In this document: positions 44,918 to 54,605 of the stretch, piece after piece
How the letters are laid out: each line of letters starts with the position of its first letter
How positions within the stretch are numbered: the first letter of the stretch is position 1
Assembly: GCA_024233865.1 (NCBI GenBank)
Contig: JACKPA010000006.1
Location: 124,001 to 188,000, forward strand
Direction: 5' to 3'
Length of the DNA stretch: 64,000 nucleotides
Origin: Leptospiraceae bacterium
Lineage (GTDB): Bacteria; Spirochaetota; Leptospiria; Leptospirales; Leptospiraceae
Notes under the pieces: model-generated
Database searches by the model: none
Seen by the model: the letters and a program-made list of their open reading frames with translations, nothing else
What the model was told of the DNA's origin: nothing
Program-made: the position numbers and the translations under genes

Positions 44918-46969
44918 ATGGGAATGGATATTCAAAAGCTATTGATAGCTAATCGAGGTGAAATTGCAGTTCGGATTATAAAAACCTGTAAAAAATTGGG
45001 TATAATGACCGTAGCGATCTTTTCCGAAGCAGACAAAGGCGCACTATTTGTAAAACTTGCAGACGAATCTTACTTTTTGGGTGAATCGGAACCTCAAAAA
45101 TCTTACCTCAATATTTCCAAAATCATTGAAATCTGCAAACAATCTGGTGTAGACGCAGTACATCCCGGATACGGCTTTTTATCGGAAAACGATTCTTTTT
45201 GCAAGATTTTACAAAAAGAAGGTATTTTGTTTATAGGTCCAAGCCCTGAATCCATACGAATTATGGGCGATAAAGTGGAATCTCGAAAAAAGATGGTGGA
45301 ATCAGGCGTTCCTGTTGTCCCAGGTTACAACGGAGAATCCCAAGAAGAAGAATTATTATTCCAAAAAGCCCGGGAAATTGGCTTTCCTCTGATGATAAAA
45401 GCAACTGCCGGTGGTGGTGGAAAAGGAATGAAAAAAGTAGATAAGGCAGGGGAATTTAAACACCTTCTGGAATCAGCCAAAAGAGAAGCCAAAAATGCTT
45501 TTGGAAATGATAAAGTTTTTTTAGAAAGATATATCACTTCCCCCCGACACATTGAATTTCAGGTTTTTGGTGACACTCTTGGCAATGTTGTACATTTGTA
45601 TGAAAGAGATTGCTCCGTACAAAGACGACACCAAAAAATTATTGAAGAATCTCCGGGTATTAATATTCCGATTGAAATAAAGCACAAAATGGGAGAAATT
45701 GCGGTTTTAGCTGCTAAGTCCATTCAATATGTAGGAGCTGGAACGGTTGAATTTATCTATGAAGTCCCTACCCAAGAATTTTATTTTCTGGAAATGAATA
45801 CAAGATTACAAGTAGAGCACCCCGTAACAGAAATGGTAACCGGTTTGGACTTGGTAGAATGGCAAATTCGAGTAGCAGAAGGAAAACCGTTACCTTATAC
45901 TGATCAAGATAGTCCCGAATTTCCCAAACAAAAAGGTCACTCCATAGAAGTGCGTATTTATGCAGAAGATTCGGAAAATAACTTTGCCCCCTCTATTGGG
46001 AAAATTCATCAGGTCTCCTTCCCTGATAATGATGGGATTCGTTTGGATACAGGGGTTGAAAATCATTCGGAGGTAAACATCTATTACGACCCAATGCTTG
46101 CCAAATTAATTGTATATGATACAAATAGAGAAACTTGTTTGAATAAACTAATTCAAACTTTAGAAAAATCATATCTGTTTGGTGTCACTACAAATATTTC
46201 TTATTTAAAAAAGATATTGTCTCACCCAGAATTTAAAAACGGCAATATAACAACTCACTTTATTGAAAACCACACTCATGTTTTGGGAGAGACCAAAAAG
46301 GAAGAAATATACAAAGCTTTTGCCTTGTGCACAATCCTCCATTCCATACGCTATAAAATTGAGGATGTTTGGAATTTGCTTTCAGGTTTTCAATTTTGGG
46401 ATGAATTTGCAAATAAAATCGAACATTCCAAAGACTTCGTTTTGGACTCGGATATACTTAACAAAGGCTATCAGCTAAGTTGTTCCGGATTTGAGGTTTC
46501 CACAATTGTAGAATCGTATGATAGGTACAAAAATTGTTTGTTTTTTAAGGTTTGGATAGAAGGAGAGAAACAAGGCGGTTTGGTAGAAATTCCAAATTTG
46601 GAAAGGGTAACCCATGAGGAACTTATTTTTTCCGATGGTTCAAAGGTTGTTTATTATAGATACGGATTAAATACCTATTTACATCTTGGAGACGAAGCAT
46701 ACTATATCAGAAACGTACCTTCTGCGTATGCAAGCCAAGAATCATCCTCAAATACGTTTTATAGCCAAATGCCAGGAAAAGTAATCCAAATCAATTCTAA
46801 TGTAGGAGACAAACTCAAAACCGGTGATGTGATTCTGGTTATGGAAGCAATGAAAATGGAAAACACGATTCGTGCCCATTCCAATTGCTTAGTTGAGAAA
46901 ATTCATTGCAGTGTGGGAGATATGGTTAGTCAAGATGAACTTTTGGTTGAGGTTAAACCAACGGTATAA
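44918..46969 (+). CDS. Biotin-dependent acyl-CoA carboxylase, biotin carboxylase and carrier subunit
   Basis: A 683-residue alpha subunit of the propionyl-, acetyl- or methylcrotonyl-CoA carboxylase type. The biotin carboxylase part (1-450) shows KLLIANRGEIAVRIIKTCKK, the ATP-grasp Gly-rich loop MIKATAGGGGKGMKKV, and YFLEMNTRLQVEHPVTEMVT. The biotin carrier domain at the C-terminus has the biotinyl Lys646 in VMEAMKMENT. The carboxyltransferase beta subunit is not adjacent, so the substrate cannot be decided here. It seems to be a single-gene unit convergent with the DUF1554 lipoprotein gene. Confidence 0.93.
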   Translation: MGMDIQKLLIANRGEIAVRIIKTCKKLGIMTVAIFSEADKGALFVKLADESYFLGESEPQKSYLNISKIIEICKQSGVDAVHPGYGFLSENDSFCKILQKEGILFIGPSPESIRIMGDKVESRKKMVESGVPVVPGYNGESQEEELLFQKAREIGFPLMIKATAGGGGKGMKKVDKAGEFKHLLESAKREAKNAFGNDKVFLERYITSPRHIEFQVFGDTLGNVVHLYERDCSVQRRHQKIIEESPGINIPIEIKHKMGEIAVLAAKSIQYVGAGTVEFIYEVPTQEFYFLEMNTRLQVEHPVTEMVTGLDLVEWQIRVAEGKPLPYTDQDSPEFPKQKGHSIEVRIYAEDSENNFAPSIGKIHQVSFPDNDGIRLDTGVENHSEVNIYYDPMLAKLIVYDTNRETCLNKLIQTLEKSYLFGVTTNISYLKKILSHPEFKNGNITTHFIENHTHVLGETKKEEIYKAFALCTILHSIRYKIEDVWNLLSGFQFWDEFANKIEHSKDFVLDSDILNKGYQLSCSGFEVSTIVESYDRYKNCLFFKVWIEGEKQGGLVEIPNLERVTHEELIFSDGSKVVYYRYGLNTYLHLGDEAYYIRNVPSAYASQESSSNTFYSQMPGKVIQINSNVGDKLKTGDVILVMEAMKMENTIRAHSNCLVEKIHCSVGDMVSQDELLVEVKPTV

Positions 46970-47001
46970 ATTCTCTTGGTTCGAATACGTTTACCAACCT
47001 C

Positions 47002-47056
47002 GGAAGCGGAAACTACTACGTTCTGTAAACGAAACCTTCCGCTTCCAGAACGTAGT
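47002..47056. repeat. Two interleaved inverted repeats (pseudoknot topology)
   Basis: GGAAGCGGAA (47002-47011) is the exact reverse complement of TTCCGCTTCC (47037-47046). ACTACGTTCT (47015-47024) is the exact reverse complement of AGAACGTAGT (47047-47056). The order A-B-A'-B' means the two 10-bp stems cannot nest and would form an H-type pseudoknot with a 3-base and a 12-base loop. It lies between convergent genes. Its right end (47051-47065) shares 15 bases, in reverse complement, with 61527-61541. Confidence 0.75.
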
Positions 47057-47077
47057 CGAAGGGAGAAAAATGGAGAA

Positions 47078-48085
47078 TTAGTAACATACACAAATCATAT
47101 ACAAATTGTTTGAAGAAGCATCTTTTCCATCACTACAATTTCCTGCTTCCGGTGCAAAAGTTCCGTTTGTCATGTCTACCGCATCCAGATTAGATGAACC
47201 ACTATTGGACGTAAAACCCGAACAATTGTTAGAGGAATCAACCGTTCCATCACTGCTTGTACCGGTCATTACATATGGAGTATTGCTTAAGCTAAATGCT
47301 GTACTTAGAATCGGGCTAAACACAGTTCCCGTAGACAACATACTACTCCACTTGGACACGACTTGGTCTCCTACTGAGCTACCGTTCCACGCTTTAATAG
47401 GTATGGTACCGGAAAATCCTTTCACCGTAGGCATATTGCTAACTTGGTCGGAGGAGCTAAAACTCAATAAGGCGGCTACGCTAGAGCAAGAAGTCAAAGC
47501 AGACGGCTTTTGATTAGAGCAATAGGTGTCCGCACCACTTCTACCTCCTAAGCTACCACTCCCGAAGCCACTACCACTATTGTTAATCGGATAGAAAACC
47601 AAATACGTAGCTGCCCCCGTACTACTTGCAACAGACCGCAAGGCATTTACCGTAATGCTTCCCGATGTCACAGAAGCCGTAGGAGTGTCTGTGGTTGAAG
47701 TAAGCGTAAGAGAAAACTTTCCCTGCTGCGTTCCGCTTGAATCTTTTACCGTAATATAATAAGTTGTAACGGAAAGGTTTAAGGTAAAAAATCCGTAATC
47801 ATCTGTTGTAACAGACGAATCAACACTTGCCCTTGTGGAAACGCTTCGAACAGAAGATTGAGTAGTACTAACGGTTAAAGTAGCACTTTTCAGAGCAGTA
47901 CTGCTAGAATCCGTAATCGAACCGGTGACAATTGCAGAAGCGGAAGATGTTGAGGATTGACTCAACGCCAATAGGGCTGCAGCTGCGGTCATTTCGTCGT
48001 TATTGTTGTCTTTACTTGAACAGCTACAATTAAATAAAGCAATAATTAGAAGGCTAATAAAATATATTGTATATTTTCCTAGCAT
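47078..48085 (-). CDS. Ser/Thr-rich lipoprotein with DUF1554 domain
   Basis: A 335-residue protein with a lipoprotein signal (YFISLLIIALFNCSCSS). The first 150 residues are very Ser/Thr-rich and hold a carboxypeptidase-regulatory-like beta domain (ALKSATLTVSTTQ, DDYGFFTLNLSVTTYYITVK). The C-terminal 170 residues match the spirochete DUF1554 domain, with its conserved Cys pattern (GRSGADTYCSNQKPSALTSC, VDSSNNCSGFTSNSGSSN, ending MICVCY). It is probably exposed at the outer surface. The composition differs from its neighbours. Confidence 0.88.
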   Translation of the reverse strand: MLGKYTIYFISLLIIALFNCSCSSKDNNNDEMTAAAALLALSQSSTSSASAIVTGSITDSSSTALKSATLTVSTTQSSVRSVSTRASVDSSVTTDDYGFFTLNLSVTTYYITVKDSSGTQQGKFSLTLTSTTDTPTASVTSGSITVNALRSVASSTGAATYLVFYPINNSGSGFGSGSLGGRSGADTYCSNQKPSALTSCSSVAALLSFSSSDQVSNMPTVKGFSGTIPIKAWNGSSVGDQVVSKWSSMLSTGTVFSPILSTAFSLSNTPYVMTGTSSDGTVDSSNNCSGFTSNSGSSNLDAVDMTNGTFAPEAGNCSDGKDASSNNLYMICVCY

Positions 48086-48174
48086 ATAGATCTCCTTTAA
48101 AAAAACAAATATTTTGGTATTATAGTTTACTATAATATGAATGATTATGTAAAGGATTTAAAAAAAAATCTCCT

Positions 48175-48972
48175 CTAAGCTCCGGCAGACTCGTAGTCTT
48201 TTTGTCCTTTTTTCCAAAACAGCAAAGCAACAACCATTAAAACAAAACCAACAGGAAATGTTCCAAATATGATGTATGGGTGGAATAGCCCCTCACCTGT
48301 TTTGTCCAGAAAGTAATGGGCAGGGTAAAAGTTGATAAATCCCAATGGTATAAGAAAGGTTAAAATAAATTTGAGCTCGCTTCTGTAAATGTTGATTGGA
48401 TAGAGCAAAAACTCCCTGGATGAAAAAACAAATAGGTGAACCAATGCTTGGTTATTAATCGAGTAAAAAGCGATAGCTGCAATAATTATACGAATGGAAG
48501 CTAGTATCATAGAACCACCCAAGATAACAAGTATGAAAATGAATATGTTTAGGAAGTTCCAATGTATATTTGTAAGAGAATTGGCAAATAAAAATGTAAT
48601 AATTCCCATTGCTACGTGGGCAAAACCGCTTAACTCAAATCCACCCATAAGAATTTGCCCTAAAGTGGAAACAGGACGAATTAAAAACCTATCATAAGTT
48701 CCTTCTCTTACATGATTACTAAAATCCAAAAGACCGGAAAATAAAAATGTAACATTGGATTGTGATAAAATAAGAAGGCTATACAAAAAAGCCATATCAC
48801 CTATATTCCAGCCTCCAATGGTTTTGAACCGATTGATTATAACACCAATTGTGACAATTTGAGCTGAATAGAAAGTTATAACAGTGAGTAAAAATACAAT
48901 GAAGCTTGCTTTGTATTCCATTCGGGATTTGATTGAAGCTACCGCTAATTTAATGTACACACTTAAACTCAT
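48175..48972 (-). CDS. ABC-2 family exporter permease, subunit 2
   Basis: A 265-residue membrane protein with about six helices (for example FIVFLLTVITFYSAQIVTIG, LNIFIFILVILGGSMILASI). Its start MSLSVYIKLAVASIKSRMEYKA and the order of helices match ABC-2 permeases that come in pairs with an ATPase. It is encoded one base after the partner permease. It should form the exporter with the ATPase at 49759-50745. The cargo is unknown. Confidence 0.85.
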   Translation of the reverse strand: MSLSVYIKLAVASIKSRMEYKASFIVFLLTVITFYSAQIVTIGVIINRFKTIGGWNIGDMAFLYSLLILSQSNVTFLFSGLLDFSNHVREGTYDRFLIRPVSTLGQILMGGFELSGFAHVAMGIITFLFANSLTNIHWNFLNIFIFILVILGGSMILASIRIIIAAIAFYSINNQALVHLFVFSSREFLLYPINIYRSELKFILTFLIPLGFINFYPAHYFLDKTGEGLFHPYIIFGTFPVGFVLMVVALLFWKKGQKDYESAGA

Positions 48973-48973
48973 T

Positions 48974-49762
48974 TCACCCTCCAGCTATTTCCAATTTTTT
49001 GATTCCTGAAAAATAAACCGTAAAAGAAAGAATTAACGTTGTACCACAATGTATCATATAGCGAAAAAGTAATTCATTGTAACTCAGATTAGACGGAGTG
49101 TCCAATAATACGGAGGTAGGATAAAAGAATAAATAGGGAAAAGGAGTCCATGCAATTATATCAACCAGAAAATCAGGAAAGAATGTCAACGGAAGTATAG
49201 ACCCCGACATCAAGGCTACCAAAGCAAAATAGAGTATCATAAAACTGAAAATTTCTGTAAAGAAAAAAGCCAAGGACGATATAAGCGATCCTATCGCAAT
49301 GTATATAACAAAAGCCATTAAGTACACAGGAAGAAATTTAAGTGCCGTAAGCCAGGTTACGTCTGGTACAAACCCAAAAAACAGCATAGAAAATATAAGC
49401 AATGGAATAGCTCTGCCAAAAAGTTGAAAAAGACTAATTCCAATACTATCGGATAAAGCCATTACTACAAAACTGTACGGTTTTAATACATCATAGATGA
49501 TATCACCCGATTTGATTTTATTTTGGATTAAGTTTTCATTCCTTCCAAACGAAACTTTGATTAGTGTTGACAAGACCGCATATTGAATGAGTTTGCCTTC
49601 GCTCCAACCTCCGAGAGCACCGGGACTATCTCTTGCCACTGTTTTCCATACGGATGTGAATATAAAAATATATAAAAAAGCGTTCACAAGCCCGACATAA
49701 TATTCCAAACGATACGTGATAGACCTTTGGAATGCTTTAGAAATAAACTTGAAATAGGTCAT
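48974..49762 (-). CDS. ABC-2 family exporter permease, subunit 1
   Basis: A 262-residue membrane protein with about six helices, paralogous in layout to the next gene (FQRSITYRLEYYVGLVNAFL, LTFFPDFLVDIIAWTPFPYL). The four-base overlap with the ATPase gene and the one-base gap to the second permease indicate tight coupling. The pair plausibly forms a heterodimeric pore. Confidence 0.85.
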   Translation of the reverse strand: MTYFKFISKAFQRSITYRLEYYVGLVNAFLYIFIFTSVWKTVARDSPGALGGWSEGKLIQYAVLSTLIKVSFGRNENLIQNKIKSGDIIYDVLKPYSFVVMALSDSIGISLFQLFGRAIPLLIFSMLFFGFVPDVTWLTALKFLPVYLMAFVIYIAIGSLISSLAFFFTEIFSFMILYFALVALMSGSILPLTFFPDFLVDIIAWTPFPYLFFYPTSVLLDTPSNLSYNELLFRYMIHCGTTLILSFTVYFSGIKKLEIAGG

Positions 49763-50745
49763 AATTCGTTTTTACCTTCGTACATTTTTTTTAAAGCTAC
49801 GGCAAGGTCTGGTTTTTGGCGATTAATTTCTTGAATAGGAACTCCTTTGTTCTGTAATATTTGGAGCAAGGAAGAAAGAGGCTCATTCTCTGGAGCTATC
49901 AATGTATAGTTTGTTTCAGATTTTTTTTCTTTGATTTGAAAGGGCAAGGGAATTTCAAGGCTTCCAACCGGAGAAGCAAAATGAATGTCTATAAAAGAAT
50001 CATTACCAACCAATGAATTAAAATTACTCAAATTTCCATCATAAACAATTTTACCTTTGTCAATGATCATAATTCGATTTGCCAGATATTCTATATCTTG
50101 GATATCATGTGTTGTTAATATAACGGTCACTTTGGCATTACGATTAATTTCTCGTATAAATTCTCTGACTTTCTCTTTTACAATTATATCAAGACCAATG
50201 GTTGGCTCATCTAAAAATAAAATAGATGGCGAATGAATAAGGCTTGCCGCCAAGTCAGCCTTCATTCTTTGACCCAAGGATAATTTTCTTGCTTGTTGCT
50301 TAAAAAAATCTTTCAAACCCAGTAGATCAAAAAAAAGCTCGAGCTTCTGTTTATATATTTTTTCATCAATTTTATAAATTGATTTGAGAAGATCAAAAGA
50401 TTCTTCTACCGGTAAATCTGTCCAAAGTTGCGTTCTTTGCCCGAATACAACACCAATCTGATAGGCATTTTTTTTCCTTTCTTTGGAAGGATTGATTCCA
50501 TTTACCTGGATGTCACCACTTGTTGGAGTTAATATTCCAGTCAACATTTTTATGGTAGTGGATTTACCAGCTCCATTCGGACCAATATAACCTACTAATT
50601 CTCCAGAATTGATATGGAACGTTATATCATCAACGGCTTTGATAAGGTCTGTTTCAGTTTTTATCAAAGCCTGGATAGAACCAAATATGCCCGGTTTTCT
50701 TTTTTTGATTTTAAAATGTTTACTTAGATGAGTGACTTTTATCAT
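49759..50745 (-). CDS. ABC exporter ATP-binding protein
   Basis: A 328-residue ATPase with Walker A (GPNGAGKSTTIKML), Q-loop region (GVVFGQRTQLWTDLPVEESF), signature (LSLGQRMKADLAASLI), Walker B (ILFLDEPTIGLDI) and the switch His in ILTTHDIQDIEYLA. An extra C-terminal domain of about 90 residues (ENEPLSSLLQILQNKGVPIQ) is common in this exporter class. It overlaps both neighbours by four bases, within an operon with YceI and an acidic peptide. Confidence 0.93.
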   Translation of the reverse strand: MIKVTHLSKHFKIKKRKPGIFGSIQALIKTETDLIKAVDDITFHINSGELVGYIGPNGAGKSTTIKMLTGILTPTSGDIQVNGINPSKERKKNAYQIGVVFGQRTQLWTDLPVEESFDLLKSIYKIDEKIYKQKLELFFDLLGLKDFFKQQARKLSLGQRMKADLAASLIHSPSILFLDEPTIGLDIIVKEKVREFIREINRNAKVTVILTTHDIQDIEYLANRIMIIDKGKIVYDGNLSNFNSLVGNDSFIDIHFASPVGSLEIPLPFQIKEKKSETNYTLIAPENEPLSSLLQILQNKGVPIQEINRQKPDLAVALKKMYEGKNEL

Positions 50746-50963
50746 AAATTTGAATTTTCTATATTAGGCTCTTCTTCTTCGATATCTCCAATATCTTGTT
50801 CTCCATCAATGCTTTCATCATCATAATCCCAATATTCATCATCATTTTCCAACTTTTCATCCGTTTGGTATATGGGAACAGATGTTTTGATTTTTTTGAT
50901 AGGTAGGGAAAACACATTGAAAGAAAAAAATAATAAATTTAACAAACAGATTTTCCAAATCAC
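50742..50963 (-). CDS. Small acidic exported protein
   Basis: A 73-residue protein with a signal peptide (MIWKICLLNLLFFSFNVFSL) and a short mature chain very rich in Asp and Glu (DDEYWDYDDESIDGEQDIGD). It overlaps both neighbours by four bases, which supports real translation. No family is recognised. Its place before the exporter ATPase suggests a linked periplasmic role, perhaps as metal- or cation-binding cargo or partner; this is an inference. Confidence 0.68.
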   Translation of the reverse strand: MIWKICLLNLLFFSFNVFSLPIKKIKTSVPIYQTDEKLENDDEYWDYDDESIDGEQDIGDIEEEEPNIENSNL

Positions 50964-51493
50964 TTGCTTACCTCCACACTTAAACTAAATTCTACCATTG
51001 CATTATCTTTTATAGGATTAATAACACTATCATAATTCAAACCGTAATCTTTGCGGTTTATACTTAAACTTCCTACATATTTTTCCGTATTACCGGAAAC
51101 AGTTTTTATTACAGGAAATTTTATTGACTTGGTTATATTCTTAATGGTTAGCACGCCATAAGCTTCAATCTTTTGCATATCTATAGGTTTTAATCCTTCC
51201 AATTCAAACTTAATTTTGGAATATTTTTTTACGTCAAAAAAGTCCTCATCTCGCAAATGGTTATCCCTCATGCTCAAACCGGTATCGATGGAAGACGCAT
51301 CTACCAACACGGTGGCTTTTCCGTTTTCCGAGTCAAGAATATTTATGCCAACCTTTTTAAAACTCCCTTTTACAAGACCGAACCTTGTATCTATAGCAAA
51401 AGATAATTGAATCTTTTTGGGTTTGTAAGTTTCTTTAGCATTTGCCAAACCAAAATTCAATAAAAATAGTAATAGTATTGTAATTCTTTTCAT
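50960..51493 (-). CDS. YceI-family periplasmic protein
   Basis: A 177-residue protein with a signal peptide (ITILLLFLLNFGLANA). The YceI lipocalin-like fold is seen in KIQLSFAIDTRFGLVKGSFK, ATVLVDASSIDTGLSMRDNH and LSINRKDYGLNYDSVI. These proteins bind isoprenoid-type lipids in their barrel. It is the first gene of the operon with the acidic peptide and ABC-2 exporter. Confidence 0.9.
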   Translation of the reverse strand: MKRITILLLFLLNFGLANAKETYKPKKIQLSFAIDTRFGLVKGSFKKVGINILDSENGKATVLVDASSIDTGLSMRDNHLRDEDFFDVKKYSKIKFELEGLKPIDMQKIEAYGVLTIKNITKSIKFPVIKTVSGNTEKYVGSLSINRKDYGLNYDSVINPIKDNAMVEFSLSVEVSK

Positions 51494-51590
51494 ATTTTTT
51501 TCCTTTATTGATTAAGTTACTTCAATCCTTTCTTCTATCAACCCCTTTTTTTTGTATGTTTGCTTTCTTTTTAAAAGTTATATCGGTTTT

Positions 51591-52340
51591 TTATTCTTCT
51601 TCCCCATTATTTGTACTGTAATAAATCGCTGCTGTTGGAATCAGCAATAGTTGGGATACATCGTGAATTACATAAAAGGGTAACTGGAACAATTTAACAG
51701 GGATTACAAAAAAAATTGATTTAATTGTATTTTTGAATTTATCAGAAGGATCTAAACCGTCTTCCGTCCATACACGATAGGGAATTAAGGAATCTATTAT
51801 TCCAGCATCAAACGCTTGAAAATAAAAACCTCTCTCCCCCCTTTCATAACTTTTAACAACTATACATTGCTTTTCTTTATTAGAAAATGCTCTTTTATCC
51901 ATAGCAGGAAAAAAGACACCACCTTGAGGATTAAAAATAAGCTCTGGAGTTCTTAACCAAAGGTATATTGGTTGTCTTGATTCGCTTATAACTTCACTAC
52001 AATACATATTATCAAAATAATCCGGGTCGTCATAACTGCCAGATGCTCGTTCAATATTATACTTATATAGATGAACGACCGAACCAATAGAGAAAAAAGC
52101 AATTACTGGAAATATTAGAATTCCCAAAGGTCCACATTCCCTTGAACTTCTCAACATATCTCGAATCGTAGCTATATGATCAAAACGTTCAGAGTCAGAC
52201 GGTTCATACCCAAAATATGCACCCCTGTAACCAGGTTTTCCAAAAAACCAGTCTCCAAAATTATCGTACTTTTGGAACCTTAACGTTCCACAATTACTTA
52301 GTAAAAAAGATAATAGGACTATTATATTTTTAATTTTCAT
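51591..52340 (-). CDS. Lipoprotein of unknown family
   Basis: A 249-residue protein with a lipoprotein signal ending FLLSNCGTL. The early mature part has aromatic-rich turns (FGKPGYRGAYFGYEPSDSER). An internal hydrophobic segment follows (GPLGILIFPVIAFFSIGSVV), and another occurs late (LFQLPFYVIHDVSQLLLIPT). No enzyme motif is seen. It lies 33 bases downstream of the SpoIIE phosphatase gene on the same strand. Confidence 0.7.
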   Translation of the reverse strand: MKIKNIIVLLSFLLSNCGTLRFQKYDNFGDWFFGKPGYRGAYFGYEPSDSERFDHIATIRDMLRSSRECGPLGILIFPVIAFFSIGSVVHLYKYNIERASGSYDDPDYFDNMYCSEVISESRQPIYLWLRTPELIFNPQGGVFFPAMDKRAFSNKEKQCIVVKSYERGERGFYFQAFDAGIIDSLIPYRVWTEDGLDPSDKFKNTIKSIFFVIPVKLFQLPFYVIHDVSQLLLIPTAAIYYSTNNGEEE

Positions 52341-52373
52341 TTTATTTTCCCCAAAGAAACCTTGTCTAAATAA

Positions 52374-54533
52374 TTATGTAATTTCTAGGGAGATGATGGT
52401 CACATCATCTTCCTGTTTATTGTTTCCTAAAAAGGATAGCCAATCTTTTTTTATATAATCTATTGATTCTTGAATACTCATATAAACTGTACTTTGAAAT
52501 ATTTCCAAGAGTCTTTCTTCCGAATACATGTTTTGTGCTATATCAAAACTTTCCGTTAATCCATCCGTATAAAGGAGCAACCTATCCCCAGGGTATAGTA
52601 TACTTTCTTTTACTTCATAAAATAATTCAGCTCCTTCCAATGCTCCAATAAAGGTACCTTCCGTTGTCCATTTTTCAAAAATACCTTTTTTCCTTCTATA
52701 AACAAGCATATCTCTATGACCGGCACAACTGTATTCAATTCTATAATCCGGAAAAATTTTAATCATAAAAGCAGTCAGATATTGATTCTGCATAATGGTC
52801 ATCCAACTCCGGTTAACTTCCGAAAATATATCTTTTAAAGAATTATGCTTCACACAGGCTTCAACAAAACTGAGTTTGGCAAGAGTTGTGAGAAGTGCTG
52901 CCGGAATTCCATGTCCGCTTGCATCTACCACCAAAACTCCAATAGAATTATCTTGTAACTCTAATACATCCAAAAAATCCCCACCAACCTTATTCAAGGG
53001 TTGGTAGCAATAGGTCATTGAAAAATTTTCCAATTGCATAAAATTAGGAGGTAAAATACAATTTTGTATTTCAGAGGCTATGTTTAATTCTTTATCTATT
53101 TTTTTTTGCTTATTCTTTATGGTTTGATAGGCATCATTAAGCTCTTTTGTTCTATCTCCAACCATGGTTTCCAGATTTTCAGAATATTCTTTTAATTTGT
53201 GCTGAGAAACCCTCAAGGAATCAACCATGCGATTGAAAGTTTTGACTAAAAATCCTATTTCATCCTTTACGAAAATAGGAATTTGAATTTTTAAATTGCC
53301 TTTATCTACTTCTTTTAAGCCTTTTAATAAGTAATTCAAAGGCTTATATAGACTTTTATAAAAAAGAAGAGGATAAAACAACAACATGAACAAAGAGGTA
53401 AAAAGAATTATTAGGGAAAAAACGATGGAAGGTGGCGCAACAATATTTTTTCGATAATACAGATATTGAATTCCGGCTTGATATTTTTGATTATCAACTG
53501 TAAAATGAAATAGTATATAGGCAAACTTTGGATCATCTATAAATTTTTGTGAATACATTTTTTCCGGAGACAACGCTTTATTTTTAAAATCTTGGAATTG
53601 TTTTGTTTCATACACTAATACATTTTTCTCGGATTGAGTGCAAAGAATATAGTCTATTGATTTGTCAACCTGATTAAAGTTGTTAGAAAAAACTGAGACT
53701 ATTAATTGCCTTTTTATTGTCTCTAATTCACGATGAAAAGATTTTTCTACAAAGGAAAAGGAAAATCTTGCCATAATACCCAATATTGTAAGAATAGCTA
53801 CTAAGGAAATTCCTACAATTTTTATCATAACGGTAGAAGGAACAATGGAATGGTTTAGATAGGCAATGGTTATATAAAGTAAAATCAATTGTGAACCGAT
53901 GTTGATTGATAAAAAATATGTCTCAGTTGTAAGAAAACCTACCTTTTGTAAAACATAAGAAAAAGCCAAAAGAAGTTGAAAAAAAGAAGCAAGCCCAAAA
54001 GAAATCATTGCCTTTGATTCTTTTAAATGCCTTAGCTCCCTGTTTTTTCGAAAAGTGGTAAAAATACACCAAAAATATTGAGACAACAATAAAACCATAT
54101 AGGGAATGTCAGTTTGCTTCGTATCAACTCTTTTAAAAATTTCACGCTCAAAATTGTATTTTATATCCTCTCTTGCAATATGGTGCATAGAAAAAAGCAA
54201 ATAAGAGATAGTAAGGAAAAGAAAAATTTTTGATACGATTTGTGATTCTTTTTTATTAGTATTATAGGGAAAATTATATATAAATTGAATAAAGAAGTAA
54301 GGAGCCAAAACTGCCGAATTCGTAAATAAACTCCCTACCAAACCTACGAAATAGGTTGGTGCAAAATAAAACAAAGTCCAACCAATAGTCCATAGAGCCA
54401 GTATGGAGAAATAAGCCGTTAGAAACCATAAAGAAACATCCTTTTTTTTAACGAAAAAGAATACAAAAGTTACTATAATCAAGGAAAAAAGAGCAGCAGA
54501 TAAAAAAAATACAAAATTATAGTGTAGCATCAT
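52374..54533 (-). CDS. Membrane SpoIIE-type PP2C serine phosphatase (RsbU-like)
   Basis: A 719-residue protein. The first 250 residues form about seven membrane helices. A small extracytoplasmic segment, another helix (around residue 385) and a HAMP-like linker (VDKGNLKIQIPIFVKDEIGF) follow, then a coiled coil. The C-terminal SpoIIE phosphatase has metal-site motifs in NKVGGDFLDVLELQDN, VVDASGHGIPAALLTTLAKL and LLLYTDGLTES. Such enzymes dephosphorylate STAS anti-sigma antagonists. A STAS gene (60430-60783) is in the window but not adjacent; the link is an inference. Confidence 0.92.
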   Translation of the reverse strand: MMLHYNFVFFLSAALFSLIIVTFVFFFVKKKDVSLWFLTAYFSILALWTIGWTLFYFAPTYFVGLVGSLFTNSAVLAPYFFIQFIYNFPYNTNKKESQIVSKIFLFLTISYLLFSMHHIAREDIKYNFEREIFKRVDTKQTDIPYMVLLLSQYFWCIFTTFRKNRELRHLKESKAMISFGLASFFQLLLAFSYVLQKVGFLTTETYFLSINIGSQLILLYITIAYLNHSIVPSTVMIKIVGISLVAILTILGIMARFSFSFVEKSFHRELETIKRQLIVSVFSNNFNQVDKSIDYILCTQSEKNVLVYETKQFQDFKNKALSPEKMYSQKFIDDPKFAYILFHFTVDNQKYQAGIQYLYYRKNIVAPPSIVFSLIILFTSLFMLLFYPLLFYKSLYKPLNYLLKGLKEVDKGNLKIQIPIFVKDEIGFLVKTFNRMVDSLRVSQHKLKEYSENLETMVGDRTKELNDAYQTIKNKQKKIDKELNIASEIQNCILPPNFMQLENFSMTYCYQPLNKVGGDFLDVLELQDNSIGVLVVDASGHGIPAALLTTLAKLSFVEACVKHNSLKDIFSEVNRSWMTIMQNQYLTAFMIKIFPDYRIEYSCAGHRDMLVYRRKKGIFEKWTTEGTFIGALEGAELFYEVKESILYPGDRLLLYTDGLTESFDIAQNMYSEERLLEIFQSTVYMSIQESIDYIKKDWLSFLGNNKQEDDVTIISLEIT

Positions 54534-54605
54534 GGTTAGGCATTTGCTTTCTCTAAGTAGCGTCCAAACAAATTTTTCGATTGAATTTTATCTTTGATTT
54601 ATAAC

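Noticed and set aside
46975..47010. GGTTCGAAT-like string suggesting a tRNA T-loop
   Set aside because: No acceptor stem or anticodon arm can be drawn around it; the following bases belong to the interleaved repeat element.
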